Assembly (NCBI GenBank): GCA_938045805.1 | Contig: CALIBL010000011.1 | Span: 62,001-126,000, forward strand | Reading direction: 5' to 3' | DNA length: 64,000 bases | Origin: an uncultured Rubripirellula sp. | Lineage (GTDB): Bacteria; Planctomycetota; Planctomycetia; Pirellulales; Pirellulaceae | Part shown: in pieces, positions 1 to 8,382 of the stretch | How the letters are laid out: each line of letters opens with the position of its first letter | Position numbering within the stretch: the stretch's first letter is position 1 | The notes under the pieces: generated by a model | Told to the model about the DNA's origin: nothing | The model's input: only the letters and a program-made list of their open reading frames with translations | Databases searched by the model: none | Translations under genes and position numbers: made by a program

Positions 1-1
1 C

Positions 2-1075
2 TCAGATGAACTTCGAGTTCGAACCCATGGTGGTCGCGAGTTCTCGGTCAAACGAATCATGTCTGATCCCAAAACAGATATCGCCGTGCTGGAACTGAAC
101 AATGCGAGCGATCTGACCGCTGCCACCTTTGGAGATAGCGATCAATCAGCTGTCGGAGAGTGGGTGCTCGCTTTGGGACAGCCTTTTGGGCTAGAGAATT
201 CAGTCACTGCGGGAATTATCAGTGCCAAGCAACGTGGTATCGGCATTGCTGATCGCGAAAGTTTCATCCAGACGGATGCTGCCATCAATCCAGGAAATAG
301 CGGCGGCCCGCTAGTGAATCTTCGCGGGGAAGTGATCGGTATCAATACAGCAATTCACTCAAAAAGTGGTGGCAATAACGGCATTGGTTTCGCTGTACCG
401 TCTAATCTTGCAAAATGGGTTAGCGATCAACTACTCAGTCATGGTGATGTTAACCGAGCCTACCTCGGCGTCGCCATGCAGGCGATCACGCCAGACATTG
501 CGAAGCATTTCAAAGTGGAACCGAGAGACGGCGTGGTTGTGACAGAAGTGCTTCCTGGCAGCCCTGCAGAGGATGCCGGAATTAAAATTGGGGATGTCAT
601 AACCAAACTGGGTAATCAACCAATCAAAGGCCCAAAAGAATTGCAGCTCGCGGTTGAACAATCAACGTTTGAGAACGCTTATCCGCTTTGCATTAAACGT
701 AAAGACGAAACATTAAAACTTACCTATGTCGCCAAGCCCAATCCAAACCGTGTCGAATCGAAGGTGAAGCACAAGCTTGCCGAATTGCCAAATTCGGCCC
801 AAGCTCCGCTGGGAATCCATGCCGAAAATCTTCAGACCCAAACCGGCGATCGTGTTTGCGGGATTCGCGTTGTTGCTGTAGACCCAGATAGCCCTGCGGA
901 ACAGGCGGGTGTGCAAGCCGGCATGGTTGTACTGCAAGCCAATCAGAAAAATTTGCGATCAACGGCTGATCTGCGTCACGCTTGCACCAGTGCGGATGAA
1001 AGTCGACTTGATTCGGTGTTGTTACTCGTAGAATCAGACGGAATAAAACGGTTCCTCGTTGTCCCGCTGTTGTAG
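2..1075 (+). CDS. HtrA/DegP-type serine protease with two PDZ domains (5' partial)
   Basis: Envelope serine protease of the HtrA/Deg (trypsin-like S1C) family, which degrades or refolds damaged exported proteins. The frame is open to the left window edge, so the start, any signal peptide and the catalytic His lie outside. Visible are the catalytic Asp in the DPKTDIAVL segment just after position 59 and the nucleophile Ser in GNSGGPL near 300. A first PDZ domain starts at YLGV (near 460) and contains GSPAEDAGIKIGD. A second, more divergent PDZ starts at APLGIHA (near 805) and contains DSPAEQAGVQAG. An ATG at 59 is not the real start, because the residues before it already match the protease fold (GREFSVKRI). 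The gene ends 158 bases before the kinase gene. Family assignment is secure; which Deg paralogue it is cannot be said. Confidence 0.93.
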   Translation, partial: SDELRVRTHGGREFSVKRIMSDPKTDIAVLELNNASDLTAATFGDSDQSAVGEWVLALGQPFGLENSVTAGIISAKQRGIGIADRESFIQTDAAINPGNSGGPLVNLRGEVIGINTAIHSKSGGNNGIGFAVPSNLAKWVSDQLLSHGDVNRAYLGVAMQAITPDIAKHFKVEPRDGVVVTEVLPGSPAEDAGIKIGDVITKLGNQPIKGPKELQLAVEQSTFENAYPLCIKRKDETLKLTYVAKPNPNRVESKVKHKLAELPNSAQAPLGIHAENLQTQTGDRVCGIRVVAVDPDSPAEQAGVQAGMVVLQANQKNLRSTADLRHACTSADESRLDSVLLLVESDGIKRFLVVPLL

Positions 1076-1233
1076 AATCCCAATAAGATTAGGCAGGGCA
1101 GAGGGTAATACCCTTTACCGATACCCTCAGCCCGTCTGATCAATCGTGAAGGACTCTGATTTATCGCTTCAACCCTCTGTTAGTCGGCGAATCGAGCCAC
1201 GCCATTCATTCCTAGCTAAGGCGTTTTTTAAGC

Positions 1234-2703
1234 ATGCAGCTCGCAGCGAAGCTCATTCTCTTATTCCTAGCCGGCATCCTTTTGGTTGTCGGAATTTTTT
1301 CTTATGCGACGATCCAATCGGATAAGCAACTGGCAATCTTGGAACACCAGCAAAGAGCAAAAGAACTTGCGGAGGCGGTATCAAAAGATCCAGCTTTACG
1401 AGAGACCCAAAATCAATGGATCCAACCAACAGAGTCATCTAACACTAGACCTTTTCGAATCCAATCTCGGATCCGAATCATTGAAATTGGATCCTCTGGC
1501 CAGCCCATTTCGAGTGACTTCCCGAGAGATCTTGTCCTAAAGCAGAAGGAAATCACAACCATCACGCGAATCGATGAATTTGGTCAACCTCGATTCTACT
1601 CTTACCTGCCTCTTGGAAAGAGCAACTCTTCCTCCACAGACAACCAACGAATCGAAATATCTGACACCGATCACGAGGCAACACAACGCATTCGACGGTC
1701 ACTAGTTTCATCACTCATGGCACTCGTCGGCGTAACCTCCTTGTCTGGAATCATTATCTGGATTGGTGGAGTTAAAATGGTGGGCCGCCCGCTGATGCTG
1801 TTGACAGAGAAAGTTCAAAGGATTGGACAGGGTGATTTCACGGGCCCCGTTCAACTACGCACCAAGGATGAGCTTGCAAGCCTCGGTGATGCGATCAATG
1901 AAATGTGTACTCAGCTAGCAGCGCAAAGAGGAACCATCCTCCAAGAAACAAAATCAAAGCTTGAAGCCATCGAGCACCTAAGACATTCCGATCGACTGAC
2001 CAGTGTGGGTCAAATGGCGGCGGGTTTAGCACATGAAATTGGCACGCCACTCAACGTCATTCTTGGGAGAGCCGAGTTGATTGGCAGCGGGAAAATGACA
2101 AGCGAACAACTTCACAAAAATGCCGAGACAATTAAACAAGAATCACAACGCATCTCAAAAATCGTCCGTAGCCTTCTAGATTTTTCGCGCCCGTCAAAAC
2201 CACACCGTCAATACATTGACCTCAAACAACTCATCCAAAAAACATGTGACACACTGCAGCCGCTGGCAGCAAGGGAATGCACTCAGATTCTCCTGCATCT
2301 GCCGAACGATAAACCCAATCTTTCACTTGATCCAATTCAAATCGAACAGGTATTGACCAACCTGATCATCAATGGCATTCAATCCACCGAAGACGAAGGA
2401 ACGATTGATATTTCATTGGGGACAGAAACAAAAACGGCTCAGATCGACGACGATTCCAACTCACGTCTGTATCATGTGATCACGCTAAAAGATAATGGAA
2501 TGGGGATGGACGCAGATCAGATAGAAAGAATCTTCGACCCATTCTTTACGACGAAAACGGTGGGGGAGGGGACTGGCCTTGGCTTATCCATCGCGCACGG
2601 CATCGTTAAAGAACACGGCGGCTGGATCGATGTCGAAAGCGATTCGGGCAAGGGCAGCATTTTTCGAGTCTATCTACCATCTGACGAGGCATCATCACGA
2701 TGA
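1234..2703 (+). CDS. Sensor histidine kinase, NtrB/ZraS-like, HAMP-HisKA-HATPase
   Basis: Membrane histidine kinase of 489 residues. Two membrane segments (about 5-25 and 155-178) flank a roughly 130-residue periplasmic sensor region. A HAMP linker follows (about 180-232), then the dimerisation/phosphoacceptor helix with His267 in GLAHEIGTPLN. The ATP-binding domain shows an N box (EQVLTNLIINGIQS), a G1 box (DNGMGMD) and a G2 box (GEGTGLGLS). HEIGTPLN is characteristic of kinases paired with NtrC-type regulators. Its stop overlaps the start of the sigma-54 activator (shared ATGA at 2700-2703), so the two are almost certainly a cognate, translationally coupled pair. The periplasmic domain is not one I recognise and the signal is unknown. 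The ATG start places TM1 at the very N-terminus, as expected. Confidence 0.95.
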   Translation: MQLAAKLILLFLAGILLVVGIFSYATIQSDKQLAILEHQQRAKELAEAVSKDPALRETQNQWIQPTESSNTRPFRIQSRIRIIEIGSSGQPISSDFPRDLVLKQKEITTITRIDEFGQPRFYSYLPLGKSNSSSTDNQRIEISDTDHEATQRIRRSLVSSLMALVGVTSLSGIIIWIGGVKMVGRPLMLLTEKVQRIGQGDFTGPVQLRTKDELASLGDAINEMCTQLAAQRGTILQETKSKLEAIEHLRHSDRLTSVGQMAAGLAHEIGTPLNVILGRAELIGSGKMTSEQLHKNAETIKQESQRISKIVRSLLDFSRPSKPHRQYIDLKQLIQKTCDTLQPLAARECTQILLHLPNDKPNLSLDPIQIEQVLTNLIINGIQSTEDEGTIDISLGTETKTAQIDDDSNSRLYHVITLKDNGMGMDADQIERIFDPFFTTKTVGEGTGLGLSIAHGIVKEHGGWIDVESDSGKGSIFRVYLPSDEASSR

Positions 2704-4082
2704 ACGACAGCGAACATAAACCTCATGTTCTGATCGTTGATGACGAAGCCTCAATGCGAGAATTGGTCGAAGAGGTGCTCCATCCGATGGGATTTGAATG
2801 CACGTCAGTAGGTAACGCGGTCGAGGCGATTAACGCTATCTCCACCGGCCCTGTTGACGTCGTCTTAACCGACATCAAAATGCCACAGACTTCCGGACTT
2901 GACTTATGTGAAACCATCAACAACCTAAGACCCGATATTCCTGTCATCATCATGACTGCCTTCGGTTCAATGGACACAGCGATCGACGCACTGCGTAGGG
3001 GTGCGTACGACTTTGTAACAAAACCCTTCGAACTTGAATTGCTCCGGATCGTGATTAAGCGCGCATCCAATCATCGAATACTGATTAAGCAGATTGAATT
3101 CCTCGAAAGTTGTGACAAAGAAAATATCAAAAGCCATTCGCTTATCGGTGAGAGTGAAGCCATGTGTCACTTACGCTCCACCATTCATCGAGTGGCCAAT
3201 AGCGATGCGTCGATCTTAATTACCGGTGAAAGCGGAACTGGAAAAGAACTGATAGCCAAGTCGATTCATCAAAACAGTGACCGCAGTCAACAACCTTTCA
3301 TTGCAGTCAACTGTGGAGCGATCTCCGAGACGCTCTTGGAAAGTGAATTATTTGGACATATCAAGGGCGCCTTCACCAACGCTGAAAAAGATCGCCAAGG
3401 CCTAATTAAGGCCGCAGATGGTGGCACCCTCTTTCTAGACGAAATCGGAGAAATGCCGCTATCCATGCAAGTCAAACTGCTTCGTGCTCTAGAAGACAGC
3501 ACGATACGGCCGGTTGGAGGCAATGAAGAAATACCGTTCAACGTCAGAATCGTTGCAGCTACTCACCAGGACCTTGAGACGGCAATCGATACAGGTAGCT
3601 TCAGAGAAGATCTTTATTACCGTGTTAACGTGATTCAGCTCCACGCACCGACACTGCGCAGCCGAGGAGGCGACGTCCTAGAACTCGCCCTTCACTTCCT
3701 AAAACACTTCTCAGCTAAGAGTGAAAAAACTGTTAACGGTTTCACCCCAGCAGTAGCTGAAAAACTCGTTACTTATCCTTGGCCCGGCAATGTGAGAGAA
3801 TTGCGCAACGTGATCGAAAGGGCAGTCACTCTCACCGCTATGAATCAAATTACCGTCGAAGATCTCCCACAGAAGATTCTTCGCCATCAAAGTGATCAGA
3901 TCATTATTGGCGGTAAAAGTCCCGACGAACTCGCTCCTCTATCGGCAATCGAAGAGCAGTACATTCAACACGTCGTTGGAGTGGTTGGGGGAAACCGATC
4001 ACTCGCTGCGAAAATACTGGGACTAGATAGGAAAACCCTGTACCGAAAACTAAAGCAGATTAACGTGCAGCCAGCCAGCTAG
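2700..4082 (+). CDS. NtrC-family sigma-54-dependent response regulator
   Basis: A 460-residue enhancer-binding protein. The receiver domain (about 8-120) has Asp14/Asp15, phosphoacceptor Asp58 (VVLTDIKMP), Thr86 and Lys108. The AAA+ domain has Walker A GESGTGKE (176-183) and Walker B LFLDE (244-248). A C-terminal Fis-type helix-turn-helix follows (about 432-455). Phosphorylation by the upstream kinase should drive oligomerisation and activation of sigma-54 RNA polymerase. The loop that contacts sigma-54, normally GAFTGA, reads GAFTNA (223-228); this may be tolerated but is noted as a deviation. The 3' end overlaps by 33 bases the 3' end of the convergent FtsK-like gene. I found no clear -24/-12 promoter close by, so the target genes are unknown. 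Confidence 0.95.
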   Translation: MNDSEHKPHVLIVDDEASMRELVEEVLHPMGFECTSVGNAVEAINAISTGPVDVVLTDIKMPQTSGLDLCETINNLRPDIPVIIMTAFGSMDTAIDALRRGAYDFVTKPFELELLRIVIKRASNHRILIKQIEFLESCDKENIKSHSLIGESEAMCHLRSTIHRVANSDASILITGESGTGKELIAKSIHQNSDRSQQPFIAVNCGAISETLLESELFGHIKGAFTNAEKDRQGLIKAADGGTLFLDEIGEMPLSMQVKLLRALEDSTIRPVGGNEEIPFNVRIVAATHQDLETAIDTGSFREDLYYRVNVIQLHAPTLRSRGGDVLELALHFLKHFSAKSEKTVNGFTPAVAEKLVTYPWPGNVRELRNVIERAVTLTAMNQITVEDLPQKILRHQSDQIIIGGKSPDELAPLSAIEEQYIQHVVGVVGGNRSLAAKILGLDRKTLYRKLKQINVQPAS

Positions 4083-7000
4083 ATCCTCCGCCTCAGGAGA
4101 TTCAAATATTCGGCACTTTTGCACTCGACCATCTGCATCGTCGTATAACAAAATGGTCGCTCCAGACAACTGCGACGCCTCTGACGAATCGATGAGGAAA
4201 GCGGAATCGGAAGGGTTCATCTGACCTAATAAACGCAGTTCAAGATCTCGGTGTGACGAACGTGGCAGCCATCGAGTGAGCGTTTCAACCGAGGAACAAG
4301 AGACAACTGCGAAAACATTGACCGAAGGACCGTCTTTCAATATCGATTGAAATGCTACGCTGGCAGAGTTCGTATCCGTATCACCACTCAGTGAAAAACT
4401 AAAACCCTCTTCCTGCCTTAATTCCCGGAACCGCTCAAGCGGATCGATCAACACAAAGAAGGGTTGATCATCCTCATCGCCCGCCATTCTTGAGCGGACT
4501 AATTTCTCAATCTCGACCATTTCTGATTCACAGTCTCGAGGTGTAACCAGCTTCAAGTCAAGCTCGCTGAGATCAAGCGATTCCCATAGAGGCGTCTTTG
4601 GACGCTTTCGATACCCCTCAAAAACTCGAACCTGCGTTGCTGGATTCATCTTAAAGAGAGACGCGACGAGTAAGGACTGTATCGCGGTGCGAACCTCTTC
4701 ACTCGCCACCACCAAAAGATTCCTGCCTGGCTCATCGCGAAATTGGACAGCAACGGGGGGACCGATTTCTACCGATTCACCAATCAATCCAACTAGCTTA
4801 CCGTTTGCAGATTCGAGCAATGTAGCGTCTGCCACATCAGGGCGCCATCGAGATGGGCGATTCCCCTCGAAAACCACACGTGCCGGTAAACTTGCTTCAA
4901 ACTCTGCGTCTCGCGATGCAATCTTTTTCAGCATCCGCTGATGCTCAGTAGCCGAGAGCCATGCAACTTGAAATGGGTGGTTGCCCTCCACAAGTCCGCC
5001 AGCATCGTTGTAAATCGCTTCGCCAGGTCGTCGAATCAGTTTTGCCGCAGTGTTGTCGTCAGACAGAATCAAGGCGGCGTCCGATTCGGAACATTGCATC
5101 GCTATTCGGATCGCCATCTGACCCAGCGTCGCTCGCGGTAAGGAATATGCACCAGCGAGTGACTGACTACTGAGGACAACATGCAAACCAAATGACCTTC
5201 CCTGTCTGACGATTCGATCCAACAACATCGTACACTCATTCGCAATTCGATCATCACGAACGAACAGCTCCTGAAATTCGTCGATCACCAAGACTATTCG
5301 GGGTAGTTGTTCGCCGGCCTTGCGTTTGTACTGGCCAATGCTCTGAACGCTGTGGACTCTGAATTTTTCGCCACGCTCCTGCAACTCACGATCAAGCCGC
5401 TGCAGAACGCTCTTGCCAAATTCCCTTTCGCTCTCAATACCAATCACGCGAGCATGCGGTAGCCCACTGTCGACATAAGACTTGAATTCAACACCCTTTT
5501 TGAAGTCAAGAAGATAATATTGCAACTGATCCGGCCGGTACTTCATCGAGCCGGCGGTAACAAGTGAATGCAGAAGGGTACTTTTCCCCGAACCCGTTTT
5601 TCCGGCGATCAGAACGTGCTGCTTCACACCCTCGCCGATGGACAAAAAAACTGGCCGTCCTGCGCCCTGGGTACCTAACGTTATCGCAAAGCCATCATTC
5701 GTTAGGTTTTCTGTTGAGCTATCCTCATCAATCAACTGAGATAGCGGCACCTCAACTCGCGCAGCCTCCACCGCATCTTGACCAATTCGATCAATCAATC
5801 TGACACGTTCTTCGTTGCTTGGACCAGAATGCGGGGAAAACTCAAATTGATCGAGTTTGTCGACCTGCAATCTCCAACCAAACTCCTCGCTCACGTCAAT
5901 TCGAAGGCATTTCGATTGGCTTGGAGCCGGCATGTCGCTCGGCCAAACTGATTTCCGATCCCCCAACATCAGCACGGTGTTTCCACACCTCAGGCCGCTC
6001 TCAATCAGAGCATTTAGGTGTCGATAAGAAATGCGATTTAAACCAGCAGGAAAACCTACCGCAGCAATAACAGAATATGGCTCTGCCAGCGCGCCGGCTT
6101 CATGGTTGTAGTCTTCGATTCGTTCAAAACGATCACGTAAACAGGACTGAAGTAAGTCTTCGGCATGATGTACCATCTCACCTAGACGAGCCTCAATGTT
6201 TTCTTCTGTCGTCCAAACTCGATGACCCACCATCTGAGGATCATAGTCCGCGAGGGACATGAAATTGGTAAAATGCTGCCCTCGACCGAGCGGATCAATC
6301 AGTAACAAGTTTGCGTTTGACGCGGGAACCGAGGCCAATAATCGCCACAAAATCTGATGCATGAACGCGACCGCCTGAGGCATGGTCGAATCATCCGACG
6401 TGATCACCAAACCTGAATGGAGCCGTCGGTGAAGCACGACTGGCAAATCGGTAAATTCCAAAAAGTCACCAGCCAATGCCGCCTTATCGGAGTCTGCAAA
6501 ACGCCCAAGCGATTGCCCTGATGCATCAATTAATGAATCTTTTACCGACGATACCCAAGGTTCAATATTCAACTTGCCGACGGGTAAAAAATCTAGCTGC
6601 TCATACGGTTTGGCACGACCCTCAGCAAACACTTGCCAATCAGTGAGACTTGTCTGAACCATCTCGTTTGAACGCACAACTCGATGCTGTAGGTGATCAA
6701 CCCCTCCTAGAAGTCGGTCATGAACCCGCTGAGTTTCTTGTAATTGTTGTTGATGTAATTGGTTCTTTCGTACGGATGTCTGATGATCAGCTGAAGCCAA
6801 ATCTTTTGAGATCTCCTCGGCAAGAGTATCAGCACACTGCCTCATGTGATCATTTAGATCAAGATTTCGTGAGGAAAAACGCTCGTTCAAGTGTTGCACT
6901 GATTTGTGAAGCTGATCTGACTGTGCTGCCTGTTCCGATGCCAGCCTCTCTTTTGATTCACTTACGCTCTTCTCTTGCCAGTCTGAGGCTGACTTGATCT

Positions 7001-7985
7001 GTGTATCACGTTCTTTGATCAAAGACTTTTCCGACTCGGCAAATCTGCTCGAGAGAAACTTCTTATACCTCAAAAACTCTTTCTCAAAACTGGAGAGCAA
7101 CACAGCTATCTTCGAACAGTGATCTCGTGTCTGTGCTTTGAGCGGAAACATCAACATCACGTACAAGCTAAACGCTACAACACCAGATACAACTGGACCT
7201 ATCACCACCCAAATAAGCTGAGGAAAGTCGGCCGGCGCGGGCAAGTACAGATAGCCCAACAGCGCCGCCAATATGCCCACCAAACAACCGGCAAGCGGTA
7301 AGAACCATGAATCCACGATCTTAGCAACGGTGGTCTCAGTTAGCGACTTTAGCAATAACTCGATTTCTTCAACCTGCGTGTCGGTGTAGTGCCCAAAATG
7401 AAATGCCCGATCGAAATGAACGGGCGGACTTACCGACTGAGATAAATCGAGATTACTACTGTTAGGGAGCCCATCGAGACGACGCACAACGATCGCATTG
7501 ATCTCTTTGTACTTGGCAACAAACCTCTCGTGATGTTTCTCAATAAGGCGATTTTCTTGGCGGTAATTAACTTGCTGTTCTCGAAGCTGATGATCGTAGG
7601 ATTTCTCAGCCTTTGATTTCTTTTCAGCCGTCTGCCGCTCAATCTCCTTCAGTTGATCGGCGAGCTTTCGTCGAAACAAAACCGACAATCGACTGATTTG
7701 ATTCTGCTGCTCAGAAACCTGAATCTCGTAGTCAGAAATGCACTCTTCTTGCTGGCGGTCCCAGTCATCGAGCAAATCACGACGTCGCTGCCTACAATCA
7801 TCAACGACTTGTGATCTTGATCGCTCCGCCGCGGCATCTGATTCTTTTTGCTCTTCTTGCTGACTCTGTGCCAACTGCTCCAATTCCGATCGGCACACAC
7901 GAACCCGATCATTGAAGCCATCAATCAGCTTCTGTTGACGATATGGCGATAAGATTCCAACCGGTCCAACAGCATTTTTCTTCAT
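4050..7985 (-). CDS. Membrane-anchored FtsK/SpoIIIE-type ATPase with three ATPase modules (EssC/EccC-like architecture)
   Basis: A 1311-residue protein. Residues about 25-170 are a long charged coiled coil. Two membrane helices lie at about 227-248 and 257-278, and a second coiled coil at about 290-440. Three FtsK/SpoIIIE-like modules follow. Module 1 (about 515-720) lacks a P-loop but keeps a Walker B-like LLLIDP (560-565). Module 2 (about 770-1015) is intact, with Walker A GKTGSGKS (795-802) and Walker B IVLVIDEF (897-904). Module 3 (about 1060-1311) is again degenerate. Two membrane helices plus three tandem FtsK-type domains is the plan of the type VII secretion ATPases EccC/EssC, although there the coiled coils are absent and D1 is usually the most canonical domain. 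It is the last gene of a minus-strand set after a WXG100-like protein (124-base gap). A DNA pump is the alternative; no FtsK gamma DNA-reading domain is seen. Confidence 0.85.
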   Translation of the reverse strand: MKKNAVGPVGILSPYRQQKLIDGFNDRVRVCRSELEQLAQSQQEEQKESDAAAERSRSQVVDDCRQRRRDLLDDWDRQQEECISDYEIQVSEQQNQISRLSVLFRRKLADQLKEIERQTAEKKSKAEKSYDHQLREQQVNYRQENRLIEKHHERFVAKYKEINAIVVRRLDGLPNSSNLDLSQSVSPPVHFDRAFHFGHYTDTQVEEIELLLKSLTETTVAKIVDSWFLPLAGCLVGILAALLGYLYLPAPADFPQLIWVVIGPVVSGVVAFSLYVMLMFPLKAQTRDHCSKIAVLLSSFEKEFLRYKKFLSSRFAESEKSLIKERDTQIKSASDWQEKSVSESKERLASEQAAQSDQLHKSVQHLNERFSSRNLDLNDHMRQCADTLAEEISKDLASADHQTSVRKNQLHQQQLQETQRVHDRLLGGVDHLQHRVVRSNEMVQTSLTDWQVFAEGRAKPYEQLDFLPVGKLNIEPWVSSVKDSLIDASGQSLGRFADSDKAALAGDFLEFTDLPVVLHRRLHSGLVITSDDSTMPQAVAFMHQILWRLLASVPASNANLLLIDPLGRGQHFTNFMSLADYDPQMVGHRVWTTEENIEARLGEMVHHAEDLLQSCLRDRFERIEDYNHEAGALAEPYSVIAAVGFPAGLNRISYRHLNALIESGLRCGNTVLMLGDRKSVWPSDMPAPSQSKCLRIDVSEEFGWRLQVDKLDQFEFSPHSGPSNEERVRLIDRIGQDAVEAARVEVPLSQLIDEDSSTENLTNDGFAITLGTQGAGRPVFLSIGEGVKQHVLIAGKTGSGKSTLLHSLVTAGSMKYRPDQLQYYLLDFKKGVEFKSYVDSGLPHARVIGIESEREFGKSVLQRLDRELQERGEKFRVHSVQSIGQYKRKAGEQLPRIVLVIDEFQELFVRDDRIANECTMLLDRIVRQGRSFGLHVVLSSQSLAGAYSLPRATLGQMAIRIAMQCSESDAALILSDDNTAAKLIRRPGEAIYNDAGGLVEGNHPFQVAWLSATEHQRMLKKIASRDAEFEASLPARVVFEGNRPSRWRPDVADATLLESANGKLVGLIGESVEIGPPVAVQFRDEPGRNLLVVASEEVRTAIQSLLVASLFKMNPATQVRVFEGYRKRPKTPLWESLDLSELDLKLVTPRDCESEMVEIEKLVRSRMAGDEDDQPFFVLIDPLERFRELRQEEGFSFSLSGDTDTNSASVAFQSILKDGPSVNVFAVVSCSSVETLTRWLPRSSHRDLELRLLGQMNPSDSAFLIDSSEASQLSGATILLYDDADGRVQKCRIFESPEAEDLAGWLHVNLL

Positions 7986-8109
7986 GGGAGATCATCACAA
8001 GAGAGATAAATACCGACTCGTACTCCGCGCAGACGATGCAGCAATCGATACGTTAGGACGGTTGAAGGTACAAAAGTCTAGGAAGGTTAGGATTTTCAAT
8101 CGCCTGCAA

Positions 8110-8382
8110 TCAATCGCACTTCTCATCCGACAGCTCTTTTTCTGCGTCAGACACCGAGTCCGTTAATTGAGTGAGCATACTGGATAACCGCTGTAAGCTT
8201 GGGCCGATCATGGCTAGGTGCTGCTTTTCATACCGTGAGCGTTGTTCGTCTCTCCAAAATTCACCGGTTGCCTGCCACAACTTTGAAAAATCACTGAATA
8301 CCCTTCGCAATCGTCCATTTTGCTCCGCTAACCGAGATCGTAACTTTGACATCAAGCACCCACTCTTTACTGGCTCATTCAT
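8110..8382 (-). CDS. Small WXG100-like helical protein
   Basis: A 90-residue protein without signal peptide or membrane helix, predicted almost wholly helical. A tryptophan-containing centre (W36, then FWRD with W43 at about mid-length) is followed by a second amphipathic helix (about 46-85). Size, mid-protein tryptophan turn and two-helix layout resemble WXG100/ESAT-6-type substrates, but the Trp-x-Gly turn is not exact (WRD here). The start overlaps the stop of the HEAT-repeat gene by 8 bases, and the gene sits directly upstream of the three-module FtsK-like ATPase, the partner expected for WXG100 proteins. An internal Met11 is an alternative start at 8352. The coding status is supported by the overlap and by the lack of any competing gene; the WXG100 relationship is inference. 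Confidence 0.7.
   Translation of the reverse strand: MNEPVKSGCLMSKLRSRLAEQNGRLRRVFSDFSKLWQATGEFWRDEQRSRYEKQHLAMIGPSLQRLSSMLTQLTDSVSDAEKELSDEKCD

Noticed and set aside
1101-1138. Inverted repeat GAGGGTA...TACCCTC after the HtrA gene
   Set aside because: Loop of 24 bases and no T-rich tail, so not convincing as a terminator; only noted.
4687-7301. Several plus-strand frames of 60-115 codons across the FtsK-like gene
   Set aside because: Reverse shadows of a long conserved minus-strand gene; their translations are low-complexity and show no family match.
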